A DNA stretch of 64,000 bases from Burkholderiales bacterium (GCA_026399875.1 JAPLQF010000034.1:1-64000), one strand, 5' to 3'; shown: positions 55,416 through 64,000, counted from the stretch's first letter. Numbers and translations: made by a program. Notes: generated by a model not told the origin, from the letters alone.

Positions 55416-56228
55416 TCAGCGGCCCTTGAAGACTGGCTCGCGTCTGGCAGCCGAGGCGGCGATGCCTTCCTTGAAGTCTTCGGTCTGATAATGCTGCGTC
55501 TGCAGCATGCTCTCGTGAGCGACCATGCTGCGGATCTGTTCGACCAGACCCGCGCGCAGCGAGGCGCGCACCGCCTGGACCGCGAGCGGCGCCGAGATCG
55601 CAATTTCGCGAGCCATCTTCATCGCCTCTTCGCGAACCTGCTCGCGCGGCACCAGCACATCGGCCAGACCCATCGCCACCGCCTCTTCACCGCCAATGCG
55701 ACGACCGGTGAAGAACATCATCTGCGCCTTCTGGATGCCGATCACGCGGGGCAGCGTGACCGACAGACCAAAGCCGGGATGAAAGCCCAGGCGCGTGAAA
55801 TTCGCGGCAAAACGCGCCTCCGGACAGGTCACGCGGAAATCGCCGACCATTGCCAGACCCAGGCCGCCACCGATAGCCGGCCCTTGCACCGCACAGATCA
55901 CCGGCTTGGTCGCCGCAAACAGACGCGCCGCTTCACCGTAGATGGGGTTGACCGCACGCGGGCTGCGATGGACGTTGCCACTGGCGGCATTATCGCGGCG
56001 CGAGAAGTCGGCGCCTGCGCAAAACGAAGTGCCCTGCGCGCAAAGCACGATCACACGGCACTCGGGATTGGTCTCGAACATCTCGAAGGCATCGGCGATG
56101 CCCGAGAGCATTTCCTGGTCGAAGAAGTTATGCGGCGGCTTCTGAACCTCGACGATGCCGACATGGCCATCGAGGGCCATGGCAACCGGAGGCGTGGCAG
56201 GGATTACCGCAGAAAGGGCAGCAGTCAT
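55416..56228 (-). CDS. enoyl-CoA hydratase/isomerase family protein
   Basis: A 270-residue crotonase-fold protein. The oxyanion-hole segments are GTSFCAGADFSRRD and GPAIGGGLGLAMVGDFRV. Where hydratases have two catalytic glutamates, the second half reads FTRLGFHPGFGLSVTLPRVIG, so at least one acid appears replaced and the reaction could be isomerisation or retro-condensation rather than hydration. Leftmost-transcribed first gene of the SDR, Nudix and CoA-transferase group. Confidence 0.85.
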   Translation of the reverse strand: MTAALSAVIPATPPVAMALDGHVGIVEVQKPPHNFFDQEMLSGIADAFEMFETNPECRVIVLCAQGTSFCAGADFSRRDNAASGNVHRSPRAVNPIYGEAARLFAATKPVICAVQGPAIGGGLGLAMVGDFRVTCPEARFAANFTRLGFHPGFGLSVTLPRVIGIQKAQMMFFTGRRIGGEEAVAMGLADVLVPREQVREEAMKMAREIAISAPLAVQAVRASLRAGLVEQIRSMVAHESMLQTQHYQTEDFKEGIAASAARREPVFKGR

Positions 56229-56374
56229 GGTCGTCGATCCTTGTAGGGTGTCTGGGTGTGATGTCTGGGTGTGAATGCGGGCCGCGGGGCAGATGCCCCG
56301 GGAAGATGGTCATGTCCTGCCTTGCGCAGGTCCTCGATGTGTCATTGTAGTAGTGGGCTAATTTTCGACCGAAG

Positions 56375-56394
56375 CTTGTTGGGCAGGCAACAAG
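56375..56394. promoter_or_regulatory. inverted repeat CTTGTTG-N6-CAACAAG in the divergent gap
   Basis: A perfect 7+6+7 palindrome lies in the 240-base gap between the enoyl-CoA hydratase and CoA-transferase genes, in a locally AT-rich stretch. Size and position fit a dimeric repressor or activator operator. No regulator gene is adjacent. Confidence 0.55.
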
Positions 56395-56468
56395 TATTTA
56401 TCCTCGGCCCCCTGCTGCAGATACCGAAAACGTATCGAAACACATCAATCAGGGAGACAGATTCCGGC

Positions 56469-57698
56469 ATGGACACAGCGCCCGCGAATCGCACCGGCCC
56501 GCTCGCCGGTTACCGCATCCTCGACCTCACCGCGGTCGTTCTCGGCCCTTTGGCCACCCAGATCCTCGGCGACTATGGCGCTGACGTCATCAAGGTCGAG
56601 CCGCCTTCCGGCGATCTGATGCGGGCTAATGGCGTCTCGAAGAATCGCGGCATGAGCTCGATCTTTCTGGCGATCAACCGCAACAAACGATCGCTCTCGA
56701 TTGATCTCAAGACACCGGAAGGTCTGGAGATCATTCATCGCCTGCTGCCTGGCGTCGATGTCGTGGTTCACAACATGCGGGTCGATGCCATCGAAAGACT
56801 CGGCCTGGGCTATGACGCGCTGTCGGCGCTCAAGCCGGATCTGGTTTACTGCATGGCGACCGGCTTCGGTGAGTCGGGGCCCGATGCCGGCAAGCCGGCC
56901 TTCGACGATGTGATCCAGGCCGCCAGCGGTATTGCCAGTCTGATCGGCAACGAGTCGGGCATGCCCGACTATGCGCCGACACTGCTTGCCGACAAGACCT
57001 GCGGACTGGCGCTGGCCAATGCGGTGCTGGCCGCGCTGCTGCATCGCGAGCGCACCGGGCAGGGGCAACTGGTGGAAGTGCCGATGCTCGAGACCATGGT
57101 GGCCTTCACGATGGCCGAGCACCTTGGCGGCCTGAGCTTCGAGCCGCCGATCGGGCCCGCAGGCTATGCGCGTCTGCTGGCAGGCGGGCGCAAGCCGGCG
57201 CCGACGCGCGACGGCCACATCGCCATGCTGCCCTATACCGCTGCGCACTGGGTCGCCTTCTTCAAGGGCGTCGGCCGAGACGACCTCGCGCAAAAATACA
57301 ACCTTGAAGACCGGCACGAGCGCAACGCCAAAATCCGGCAGATCTATGCCGACATGGCCAGCGTGACCCGTCTGATGAGCACCGACGAATGCCTGGCCCT
57401 GTGCGAGCGGCTCGATATTCCGGCGACCCGGCTTTATTCGATCGACGAACTGCCCCAGCATCCGCACCTGCAGGCGGTCGGACTGTTCGAAGCAGTGAAT
57501 CACCCAAGCGAAGGACCGATCCGCAGCGTGCGCCCGAGCACGCTCTTTGCGCGCAGCCCGGCCCAGATTTCGATGCACGCCCCGCTGCTCGGCCAGCACA
57601 CAGATGAGATGATGCGGGAGGCGGGCTTCGACGAAGAGGCCATTGCCCGGCTCGAGGCTCGGGGAATCATCACCCGGGGCCGGGCAAGTCAGACCTAA
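56469..57698 (+). CDS. CaiB/BaiF family CoA-transferase
   Basis: A 409-residue class III CoA-transferase beginning GPLAGYRILDLTAVVLGPLATQILGDYGADVIKVEPP. The catalytic aspartate is likely in TLLADKTCGLALANAV, followed by ERTGQGQLVEVPMLETMVAF. It starts at the ATG at 56469 behind GGGAG. It is clearly paralogous to the CoA-transferase at 59582 (shared EVPM-ETMV block and GAGY-type loop). Together with the Bug receptor and SDR between them this is one operon. Confidence 0.88.
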   Translation: MDTAPANRTGPLAGYRILDLTAVVLGPLATQILGDYGADVIKVEPPSGDLMRANGVSKNRGMSSIFLAINRNKRSLSIDLKTPEGLEIIHRLLPGVDVVVHNMRVDAIERLGLGYDALSALKPDLVYCMATGFGESGPDAGKPAFDDVIQAASGIASLIGNESGMPDYAPTLLADKTCGLALANAVLAALLHRERTGQGQLVEVPMLETMVAFTMAEHLGGLSFEPPIGPAGYARLLAGGRKPAPTRDGHIAMLPYTAAHWVAFFKGVGRDDLAQKYNLEDRHERNAKIRQIYADMASVTRLMSTDECLALCERLDIPATRLYSIDELPQHPHLQAVGLFEAVNHPSEGPIRSVRPSTLFARSPAQISMHAPLLGQHTDEMMREAGFDEEAIARLEARGIITRGRASQT

Positions 57699-57721
57699 GA
57701 CAACACACCAGGAGACACTTC

Positions 57722-58699
57722 ATGAGCAAGCGACAGACCGTCAAATCCCTGCTGGCATTGGCATCGACCGCCATGGCAGCGCCACTGGTGCGTGCACAGG
57801 CCAGCAGCTTCCCCAACAAACCGATCCGGATCATCGTGCCCTTCAATGCCGGCAGCGGCTCGGACAGTGCATCACGCGCCTATGGCGAGATCATGTCGCG
57901 GATGCTGGGCCAGCCGGTCATGGTCGAGAACCGACCCGGCGGCAGCGGCGTGGTGGCTATCCAGGCGGTCAAGGCTGCGCCAGCCGACGGCTACACGATT
58001 TTTCTGGGCAGCACCTCGCCGATGTGCGTGATGCCGGTGCTGACCAAGAACCTGCCCTACGATGCCTTCAAGGATTTTCGACCGGTGCATGGCCTGTCGG
58101 TGGGCGGCGCGGCCTTCATCATCAAGGGCGACTCGCCCCACAAGACTTTGCCCGAGTTTCTGGCAGCGGCCCGTCGCGACAAGAAAGTCATCAACGTCGG
58201 CAATTATTCCGACGGCTACATGCTGGTGGCCACCTGGCTGGGCTCGGTCGGCGGCGTGCAGGTCAACCATGTGACCTACAAAGGCGGCGTGCAGTTGCAG
58301 ACCGATCTGGCAGCCGGCCAGCTCGACCTCGGCGTCAACGACATCAGCGGCATTGCGGCTCTGGCCAAGGAAGGTCGAATCAGAGGGGTCGCCATCACCA
58401 GCGGTGAACGCGATCCGAAATTCCCGGATGTGCCGACGATGAAGGAACTGGGCTTTTCCGACTTCGAAACCTATGTGTTCGCCTCATTTTTCGTGCGTGC
58501 CGAGACCCCGGACGATGTCACCATCAAACTCGCCAATACCGTCAGGGCCGCGCTGCTCTCACCCGAGGGCAAAGCCTTTCAGGCGGCCAACGCCGGCAAC
58601 CCGATGATGCTGCATACCAAGGAGCTCGGTGACTTCCAGCGCCGCGAATACGAGCGGTTCAAGAAGGTGGCCGACGCTGCCGGGATCCAGCCGCAGTAA
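57722..58699 (+). CDS. Bug/TctC-type tripartite tricarboxylate transporter substrate-binding protein
   Basis: A 325-residue periplasmic receptor. A signal peptide covers about 1-25 (MSKRQTVKSLLALASTAMAAP...RAQA). The mature protein begins FPNKPIRIIVPFNAGSGSDSASR, the Bug-family start, with the VENRPGGSGVVA block after it. Such proteins bind carboxylic acids or other small anions; the TctAB membrane partners are not encoded here, which is common for this expanded family. Flanking CoA-transferases suggest that its ligand is the acid they activate. Confidence 0.92.
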   Translation: MSKRQTVKSLLALASTAMAAPLVRAQASSFPNKPIRIIVPFNAGSGSDSASRAYGEIMSRMLGQPVMVENRPGGSGVVAIQAVKAAPADGYTIFLGSTSPMCVMPVLTKNLPYDAFKDFRPVHGLSVGGAAFIIKGDSPHKTLPEFLAAARRDKKVINVGNYSDGYMLVATWLGSVGGVQVNHVTYKGGVQLQTDLAAGQLDLGVNDISGIAALAKEGRIRGVAITSGERDPKFPDVPTMKELGFSDFETYVFASFFVRAETPDDVTIKLANTVRAALLSPEGKAFQAANAGNPMMLHTKELGDFQRREYERFKKVADAAGIQPQ

Positions 58700-58722
58700 G
58701 CGCAGCGAACCAAGGAAAGCGA

Positions 58723-59562
58723 ATGTTCCAGTCTGATCTGCTGGCCGCGCGACGCGTGCTGGTGACCGGTGGCGGCACCGGTCTGGGCGAGGCCATGGCC
58801 CGGCGCTTTGCCGAGCTTGGCGCCTCGCTGATCCTCACCGGGCGCCGTGCCGAGGTGCTGGAAACCGCCGCACAGCGAATGCGTGACGAGTTCGGCGCCA
58901 CGGTGCAGACCATCGTCTGCGATATCCGCAGCGCCGATGCGGTCGAGGCGATGGTCGAGCAGGCCTGGGCGCAGGGCCCGCTCGATGCGCTGATCAACAA
59001 TGCGGCGGCCACCTTCATTGCGCAGACAGAACACCTGTCGGCGCGTGCGGCCGATGCCATTCTCGCGCCCACCCTGCACGGCGCGCTGTACTGCACGCTG
59101 AGCGTCGGGCGGCGCTGGATCGAAGCCAGGCATCCGGGCGTGATCCTGGGCATTCTCTCAACCTCGACCATTACCGGACGGGCCTTTACCGTGCCCTCGG
59201 CGATGGCCAAGTCGGCGCATCTGGCGATGATTCGAAGCCTCGCGGTCGAATGGGGCCCAAAGGGCGTGCGGCTGGTCGGCATCGCACCCGGCCCCTTCCC
59301 GACCACCGGTGCGGTCGGTCAACTTCGACCGGGCGGACGCGACGACGACCTGTCGCAGCGCAATCCGCTGGGCCGCCCCGGCGAGCATATCGAACTGGCC
59401 AATCTCGCCAGCTACCTGATCTCGCCGCAGGCCGGCTACATCAACGGCGAGATGATCACCATCGACGGCGGCATGCATCTGCGCACCTCGGGTGCGGAAG
59501 ACCTGCTCGGCTGGAGCGACGAGCAATGGGCGGCGCTGCGTCAGAAAAGAGGCCGCGCATGA
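58723..59562 (+). CDS. SDR of the 2,4-dienoyl-CoA reductase type
   Basis: A 279-residue SDR. The cofactor loop is VLVTGGGTGLGEAMA and INNAAA replaces NNAG. The catalytic motif lacks the usual Tyr-x3-Lys: it reads FTVPSAMAKSA, with Ser four before the Lys, as in 2,4-dienoyl-CoA reductases, and IAPGPFPTTGA follows in the same style. It should reduce a dienoyl-CoA or a related enoyl-CoA, in line with the CoA-transferases around it. Ribosome site AAGGAAAG precedes the ATG. Confidence 0.82.
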   Translation: MFQSDLLAARRVLVTGGGTGLGEAMARRFAELGASLILTGRRAEVLETAAQRMRDEFGATVQTIVCDIRSADAVEAMVEQAWAQGPLDALINNAAATFIAQTEHLSARAADAILAPTLHGALYCTLSVGRRWIEARHPGVILGILSTSTITGRAFTVPSAMAKSAHLAMIRSLAVEWGPKGVRLVGIAPGPFPTTGAVGQLRPGGRDDDLSQRNPLGRPGEHIELANLASYLISPQAGYINGEMITIDGGMHLRTSGAEDLLGWSDEQWAALRQKRGRA

Positions 59563-59581
59563 ACGATGAAGGCAGCCGCAC

Positions 59582-60799
59582 ATGAGCGCGGGCATCAACA
59601 GCGGCGGCCCGCTGGCCGGCGTGAGGGTGATCGATCTGACTTCGGTCCTGATGGGACCGTTTGCCACGCAACTGCTGGGCGACATGGGCGCCGACGTGGT
59701 CAAGATCGAGTCTCCCGCAGGCGACACCTCGCGCGGTATCGGGCCGATGCGCAATCCCGGCATGGGCGCGGGCTTTCTGCATGTCAACCGCAATAAGCGC
59801 AGCGTGTGCATCGACCTGAAGAACCCGTCGGGGCGCGAGCTCTTGCTCGAACTCGCCAAAACCGCCGATGTGCTGGTCTACAACGTCCGGCCGGCGGCGA
59901 TGAGGCGGCTGCGACTGGGCTTCGAGGATCTGTCGGCGGTCAACCCGAAGCTGATCTATGCCGGCATGGTCGGCTATGGCCAGACCGGACCTTATGCCGA
60001 ACTCCCGGCCTATGACGACCTGATCCAGGGGGCGGCCGGCGTCCCCTCGCTGCTGGCACTGGTGGGCGACGGCGTGCCGCGCTATGTGCCGCTCGCCTTC
60101 GTCGACCGTACCGTCGGGCTGGCGGCGGTCAATGCCATCACGGCGGCGCTCTATCAGCGCGAGCGCATCGGGCGCGGTCAGTCAATTGAAGTGCCGATGT
60201 TCGAAACCATGGTGCCCTTCGTGCTCGGCGAACACATGGCCGGACAGACCTTCGAGCCCTCGATGGGAGCCGCCGGCTATCCGCGCCTGCTCGCGCCCGA
60301 ACGCACGCCCTACCAGACCACCGACGGCCATGTCTGCGTGCTGGTCTATACCGACCGGCAGTGGCGCAGTTTTTACGAAATCACCGGTCGGGGCGAGGCC
60401 TTTGACCGCGACCCGCGAGTGGTGAACATCGGCGAGCGCACCAGAAACATCGGCGCGCTGTGCGCCGAGAACGCGACCCACTTTCGCACCGATTCGACCG
60501 CCAACTGGCTTGAGCGGCTCAATGCCGCCGATATTCCGTGCATGCGGCTGAACACACTCGAGTCGCTCTTTACCGACCCGCAACTGCAGGCCACCGGATT
60601 TTTCGAGATGGTCGAGCATCCGAGCGAAGGTCGCGTGCGCCAGATGCGGGTACCGGCGAGCAGCTCCGAGCCCGGTCGCAGCCAGGTACTGCCCGCTCCG
60701 CGCCTGGGTCAGCACAGCCGCGAAGTGCTGGGCGAAATCGGCCTGAATGCAAGCGCGATCGACGCACTGATCGCCAGCGGCGCGGTCAAGGCGAGCTGA
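59582..60799 (+). CDS. CaiB/BaiF family CoA-transferase
   Basis: A 405-residue class III CoA-transferase: GPLAGVRVIDLTSVLMGPFATQLLGDMGADVVKIESP at the start, NKRSVCIDLKNPSG near 72 and the catalytic aspartate in LAFVDRTVGLAAVNAI (about 177). Paralogue of the gene at 56469. It begins 19 bases after the SDR, so the four genes from 56469 to 60799 form one transcription unit. Two related transferases in one operon could act on substrate and product acids or form a heteromer. Confidence 0.88.
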   Translation: MSAGINSGGPLAGVRVIDLTSVLMGPFATQLLGDMGADVVKIESPAGDTSRGIGPMRNPGMGAGFLHVNRNKRSVCIDLKNPSGRELLLELAKTADVLVYNVRPAAMRRLRLGFEDLSAVNPKLIYAGMVGYGQTGPYAELPAYDDLIQGAAGVPSLLALVGDGVPRYVPLAFVDRTVGLAAVNAITAALYQRERIGRGQSIEVPMFETMVPFVLGEHMAGQTFEPSMGAAGYPRLLAPERTPYQTTDGHVCVLVYTDRQWRSFYEITGRGEAFDRDPRVVNIGERTRNIGALCAENATHFRTDSTANWLERLNAADIPCMRLNTLESLFTDPQLQATGFFEMVEHPSEGRVRQMRVPASSSEPGRSQVLPAPRLGQHSREVLGEIGLNASAIDALIASGAVKAS

Positions 60800-60837
60800 C
60801 CCTGCGATTCTGACTCTGCCACCCTTCATCAACCGCC

Positions 60838-62472
60838 ATGACTTCTCACACCACACCTCTGGACAGCACTGCCGACAGACCCGATTTCGACGTCATCATC
60901 ATCGGCGCCGGACTGTCGGGCCTCTATCAGCAGTATCGGGTTCGCGAACTCGGTCTGTCGGTGCGGGTGATCGAAGCCGGCAGCGATGTCGGTGGCACCT
61001 GGTACTGGAACCGCTATCCCGGCGCGCGCTTCGATTCAGAGAGTTATTCCTACGGCTTTTCCTTTTCAAAGGAACTGCTTGACGAGTGGAACTGGTCGGA
61101 GCATTTCGCCCCGCAGCCCGAGACCCTGCGCTATACCGCTTATGTGGCCGACAAGTTCGATCTGCGCCGCGACATCGTGTTCGGTCGACGCGTGAGCTCG
61201 GCCCACTGGCAGGAAGCCGCACGGGTCTGGCAACTGCGCCTCGATGACGGACAACACCTGAGCGCACGTTTTCTGATCACCGCGATCGGCGCGCTCTCGG
61301 TGCCCACGCTGCCGCTGGTCGACGGCATCGAGAACTTCAAGGGTGTTTCGTGCCATACCGCCAAGTGGCCGCACGAGCCGGTGAGTTTCGAAGGCAAACG
61401 CGTGGCGGTGATCGGCACCGGCGCGACCGGTATCCAGACGATCCAGGAGGTTGCCAAGACGGCGGCGCATCTCACCGTCTTTCAGCGCACCGCCAACTGG
61501 TGCGCACCGCTTCACAACCGAAAAATCACCGACGAAGAGCAGCGCGCAATCAAGGCCGGCTACGCCGAGATCTTTCAGCGCTGCAGCGAAAATCCTGGCG
61601 GATTCGTCCACAAACCCGATCCTCGCAGCGCGCTCGAGGTCTCGCGCGAAGAGCGCGAAGCCTTCTGGGAGCAACGCTATGCCGAGCCGGGCTTCGGCAT
61701 CTGGGTCGGCAACTATCGCGACATCCTGACCAACCGCGAGTCCAATGCGCTGATCTCGGACTTCATCGCGCGCAAGGTTCGTGAGCGGGTGAAAGACCCG
61801 GCAACCGCTGAAAAGCTCATCCCGAAAAACCACGGCTTCGGCACCCGACGCCTGCCGCTGGAGACGCGCTACTACGAGGTCTACAACCAGCCTAATGTCG
61901 AGCTGGTCGATCTGAACGAGACACCGATCGAGCGCATCACGCCCACCGGTATCCGCACGAGCGCCGGCGAGAGCGAATTCGACATGATCATTTATGCCAC
62001 CGGCTTCGATGCGCTGACCGGCGCCTATGACGCGATGGATATCCGCGGCATCGACGGCCGCCGCCTGAAGGACGACTGGACGGGTGGGGCAAAGACCTTC
62101 TTTGGCATCCAGAACGCCGGGTTTCCCAACCTGCTGATGGTGATGGGTCCGCTGGGTGCACTCGGCAATATTCCGCGCAGCATCGAGTTCAACGTCGAGT
62201 GGGTTTCCCGCCTGCTCGGGCACATGAAAGCCCGGGGTCATACCCGGGTGGAGGCGCGCGCGGAAAGCGTCGAGGCCTGGATGGACATCGTGAGGGCAAG
62301 CGCGGTCGGGCTGCTCTCGAACGAGGTGAACTCCTGGATGACCGGCGTCAATCGCAATGTGAAGGGCAAGTCAGAGCGCGTGCTGGCCCGCTACAGCGGT
62401 ACCGGCCCCGAGTATCGTGCCAGGGCGGAAGCGGTGGCGGCCGGGGGATATCGCGAGCTTGAGCTCGGCTGA
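60838..62472 (+). CDS. Baeyer-Villiger-type flavin monooxygenase
   Basis: A 544-residue class B flavoprotein monooxygenase. The FAD loop is IIIGAGLSGLYQQYR, the NADPH loop VIGTGATGIQTIQ, and between them the BVMO fingerprint FKGVSCHTAKWP (FxGxxxHxxxW). GTWYWNRYPGARFDSESYSYGF is typical of cyclohexanone/phenylacetone-type enzymes. It inserts oxygen next to a ketone, giving an ester or lactone. Sited after an acyl-CoA operon, it may open a cyclic or aryl ketone to an acid that the CoA-transferases then activate; the true substrate is unknown. Confidence 0.92.
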   Translation: MTSHTTPLDSTADRPDFDVIIIGAGLSGLYQQYRVRELGLSVRVIEAGSDVGGTWYWNRYPGARFDSESYSYGFSFSKELLDEWNWSEHFAPQPETLRYTAYVADKFDLRRDIVFGRRVSSAHWQEAARVWQLRLDDGQHLSARFLITAIGALSVPTLPLVDGIENFKGVSCHTAKWPHEPVSFEGKRVAVIGTGATGIQTIQEVAKTAAHLTVFQRTANWCAPLHNRKITDEEQRAIKAGYAEIFQRCSENPGGFVHKPDPRSALEVSREEREAFWEQRYAEPGFGIWVGNYRDILTNRESNALISDFIARKVRERVKDPATAEKLIPKNHGFGTRRLPLETRYYEVYNQPNVELVDLNETPIERITPTGIRTSAGESEFDMIIYATGFDALTGAYDAMDIRGIDGRRLKDDWTGGAKTFFGIQNAGFPNLLMVMGPLGALGNIPRSIEFNVEWVSRLLGHMKARGHTRVEARAESVEAWMDIVRASAVGLLSNEVNSWMTGVNRNVKGKSERVLARYSGTGPEYRARAEAVAAGGYRELELG

Positions 62473-62490
62473 GTCGAACTGATTGAGGTC

Positions 62491-62516
62491 GCTGACTCAG
62501 GACGCTGACTCAGGAC
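62491..62516. repeat. 13-bp direct duplication between convergent genes
   Basis: GCTGACTCAGGAC is repeated head-to-tail (62491-62503, 62504-62516) in the 50-base gap between the monooxygenase stop and the yaeQ stop, followed by GCTCAACTAGG. It may be a slippage product; it forms no strong hairpin and is not an obvious terminator. Confidence 0.85.
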
Positions 62517-62522
62517 GCTCAA

Positions 62523-63074
62523 CTAGGTCGTCAGGTCGCCCTTGAGCACAACAGGCTCGAAGGAGACTGACCGGTCGCCGGCATCAGCCCAGATCTGGCC
62601 TTCCTGGACGGTGATGCTCACCTGCATCTGACGGGCGGCCATTGCGGCAAGTTCGGCGCCGGCCTCGGGCGGAATCGACAGCACGACCAGATTCGCATGG
62701 CGTGCGAGCGCCGGGCCCTGATCGTCCCACCATTGCCGGGCCTTGTGTCCGCCGTAAGCGATGACCACGACGCTTGCCGACCGGCCCGCCGCCTTGCGCA
62801 CCCATTTTTCATCGGGCAAACCGACCAGCACCGACAGTTGCACCGAGCCGGTCAGATCGCGCAGTACCAGATCGGGTTCGTCTTCAGCAGACAGGCCGCG
62901 TCCGAACTCGAGCGCTTCATCGGCATTGAGGGCCCAGGCGAGCAGGCGGATCATCATCCGCTCCTCGGTCTCGGAGGGATGCCGCGCAATCGTCAGCGCA
63001 TGCGTGCCGTAATGACCTCGATCGAGATCGGAAACCGTGAGGTCGGCCTTGTAGACCGAGGCGCGCAATGCCAT
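62523..63074 (-). CDS. yaeQ: YaeQ family protein
   Basis: A 183-residue YaeQ. It begins MALRASVYKADLTVSDLDRGHYGTHALTIARHPSETEERMM, diagnostic of the family, followed by EDEPDLVLRDLTG and LPDEKWVRKAAGRS, residues that correspond to a degenerate PD-(D/E)xK nuclease fold. The E. coli protein was once linked to RfaH-related transcript elongation, but its function remains uncertain. Single gene converging on the monooxygenase. Confidence 0.93.
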   Translation of the reverse strand: MALRASVYKADLTVSDLDRGHYGTHALTIARHPSETEERMMIRLLAWALNADEALEFGRGLSAEDEPDLVLRDLTGSVQLSVLVGLPDEKWVRKAAGRSASVVVIAYGGHKARQWWDDQGPALARHANLVVLSIPPEAGAELAAMAARQMQVSITVQEGQIWADAGDRSVSFEPVVLKGDLTT

Positions 63075-63126
63075 GAGGACTCCGTGGTCAGCGCCACTGC
63101 ATGAACGAAGTCGGCATCGTACGCGC

Positions 63127-64000
63127 TCAGTGACCAGCCTGTCGGTCCGGCGTCTTCGGCCCCCAGCGGGTCAGGCGCACCGACAGCGCGGTCGAGACCC
63201 CATAGACCGCCATCGCCAGTCCAACCAGCGCGAAGTAGTGCCAGGCAGCCGCCTGATGCGATGCGAGCCAGAAACCACCGACCGCCACCAGAGCCAGCCT
63301 TACGCTGGCCGCCAGCACCGGACCGAGCACGCGGCCGGACCCCTGTGAGGCGAAATAGAGCGTGAGCCCGACACCGAAGAGGCCAAAGGCCGGACCGGCC
63401 CAGCGCAGATATTGCCGCGCGTGGTCGAGCACCACCGGGTCGGTGGTGAAGAGACCCGCCCACAGATCGGGGAACAGCCACACGATCAGTCCGACCACGC
63501 TGAGATTGAGGCCCGACACCGCAGCCGCGGTCCAGGCGACACGGCGGGCCCGGGCGATATCGCCGGCACCGACCGCCATGCCCACCATCGGTACCGAGGC
63601 CACGCCGATGCCGAAGGCAATCGGGACCAGCAGGAACTCGAGGCGCTGGCCGATGCTGTAGCCGGCCAGCGGGGCCACACCCAGCGGCGCGATCAGGGCG
63701 GTGAAGATCAGCACGGTCATGACCGACTGCACCGGCGACAGGCAGGCAAGCGCGCCGACTTTAAGAATGTCGACAAACATGTCGCGGCGAAGCGAGAAAC
63801 CGGCCCACTGCAGCCGCAGACGTGCCCTGCCCGAGCTCAGCCACCACCACAGAAACGCAGCCACCAATGCCGAGGCGATCAGCTGCCCCATGGCGACACC
63901 CGCCATGCCGAATCGCGGCACCGGGCCAAGCCCCAGACCGAGGGCGCCACCGAGCGCGATCTGGATGAGCGACAGCACCAGCAGCGAGACGGATGGCACG
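63127..64000 (-). CDS. MATE family efflux transporter (N-terminus beyond window)
   Basis: About 290 residues of the C-terminal two thirds of a MATE transporter, running off the right edge. Several membrane segments are visible with MFVDILKVGALACLSPVQSVMTVLIF, APLGVAPLAGYSIGQRLEFLLVPIAFGIGVASVPMVGMAVGAGDIARARRVAW and the GLFTTDPVV loop. MATE proteins exchange organic cations or drugs for sodium or protons. Substrate unknown. A 52-base gap precedes yaeQ. Confidence 0.88.
   Translation of the reverse strand, partial: VPSVSLLVLSLIQIALGGALGLGLGPVPRFGMAGVAMGQLIASALVAAFLWWWLSSGRARLRLQWAGFSLRRDMFVDILKVGALACLSPVQSVMTVLIFTALIAPLGVAPLAGYSIGQRLEFLLVPIAFGIGVASVPMVGMAVGAGDIARARRVAWTAAAVSGLNLSVVGLIVWLFPDLWAGLFTTDPVVLDHARQYLRWAGPAFGLFGVGLTLYFASQGSGRVLGPVLAASVRLALVAVGGFWLASHQAAAWHYFALVGLAMAVYGVSTALSVRLTRWGPKTPDRQAGH

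Noticed and set aside
1..64000. tRNA or rRNA genes, insertion sequences, prophage genes, replication origin
   Set aside because: None of their signatures was found while reading both strands; a tRNA search tool was not available, so a missed tRNA cannot be fully excluded.

Overview
The window is a GC-rich, gene-dense chromosomal segment of a betaproteobacterium, probably order Burkholderiales. The assignment is inferred from composition, from gene orders typical of that group (ilvE, zinc-finger protein, waaF, SnoaL-like protein, YheT hydrolase; and tldD, nitrilase, glnE), from a Bug-type solute receptor and from several CaiB/BaiF CoA-transferases. No rRNA, tRNA, CRISPR array, transposase or prophage was seen.

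Layout. 1-4.8 kb: purine-ring catabolism (allC partial, puuE, uraD, uraH, an allantoin/hydantoin-type racemase) around a CoA-transferase and a PduO-type cobalamin adenosyltransferase; urate oxidase is not in the window. 4.9-9.8 kb: a cyanate operon (cynABD-type transporter plus cynS) diverging from a two-domain rhodanese; both sides carry good sigma-54 promoter matches around a shared 355-bp intergenic region. 9.9-15.6 kb: OsmC, acyl-CoA-dehydrogenase-like flavoprotein and rubredoxin/rubredoxin-reductase fusion, again preceded by a sigma-54 site, next to a GAF-AAA-Fis sigma-54 activator and a cyclic-nucleotide-binding protein. 15.7-17.1 kb: DAHP synthase behind what reads as a complete transcription attenuator with an aromatic-rich leader peptide. 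17-25 kb: M81 peptidase, FAD oxidoreductase, TldD, nitrilase, GlnE. 25-28.3 kb: ArgC, a Phd/VapC toxin-antitoxin pair, a two-gene chromate transporter.

28.4-38.4 kb: a sugar-nucleotide and glycan cluster. It has all four enzymes for GDP-D-glycero-alpha-D-manno-heptose (GmhA, HddA, GmhB, HddC) interleaved with a split thiamine-diphosphate enzyme, a DegT-fold enzyme whose PLP lysine is replaced by histidine (as in ColD-type sugar 3-dehydratases), an SDR, a glycosyltransferase, a B12-binding radical SAM enzyme and a broken glycosyltransferase. This is the best candidate for an undescribed pathway: a deoxy, branched or otherwise modified heptose.

38.4-47.6 kb: AzlCD, an MFS transporter, IlvE, zinc-finger protein, heptosyltransferase, hydrolase, BepA-like protease, MoaC. 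47.6-52.8 kb: a probable light-response cluster (MerR regulator, HiPIP, FeS-type photolyase, a second photolyase-like protein with unusual domain order, a DCC thiol protein and a small Cys-rich protein). 52.8-62.5 kb: acyl-CoA catabolism (three CoA-transferases, enoyl-CoA hydratase, two SDRs, Nudix hydrolase, Bug receptor, Baeyer-Villiger monooxygenase). 62.5-64 kb: YaeQ and a partial MATE transporter.

Two themes recur: nitrogen scavenging (purines, cyanate, GlnE) with sigma-54 control, and 4-bp ATGA stop/start overlaps marking translational coupling inside operons.
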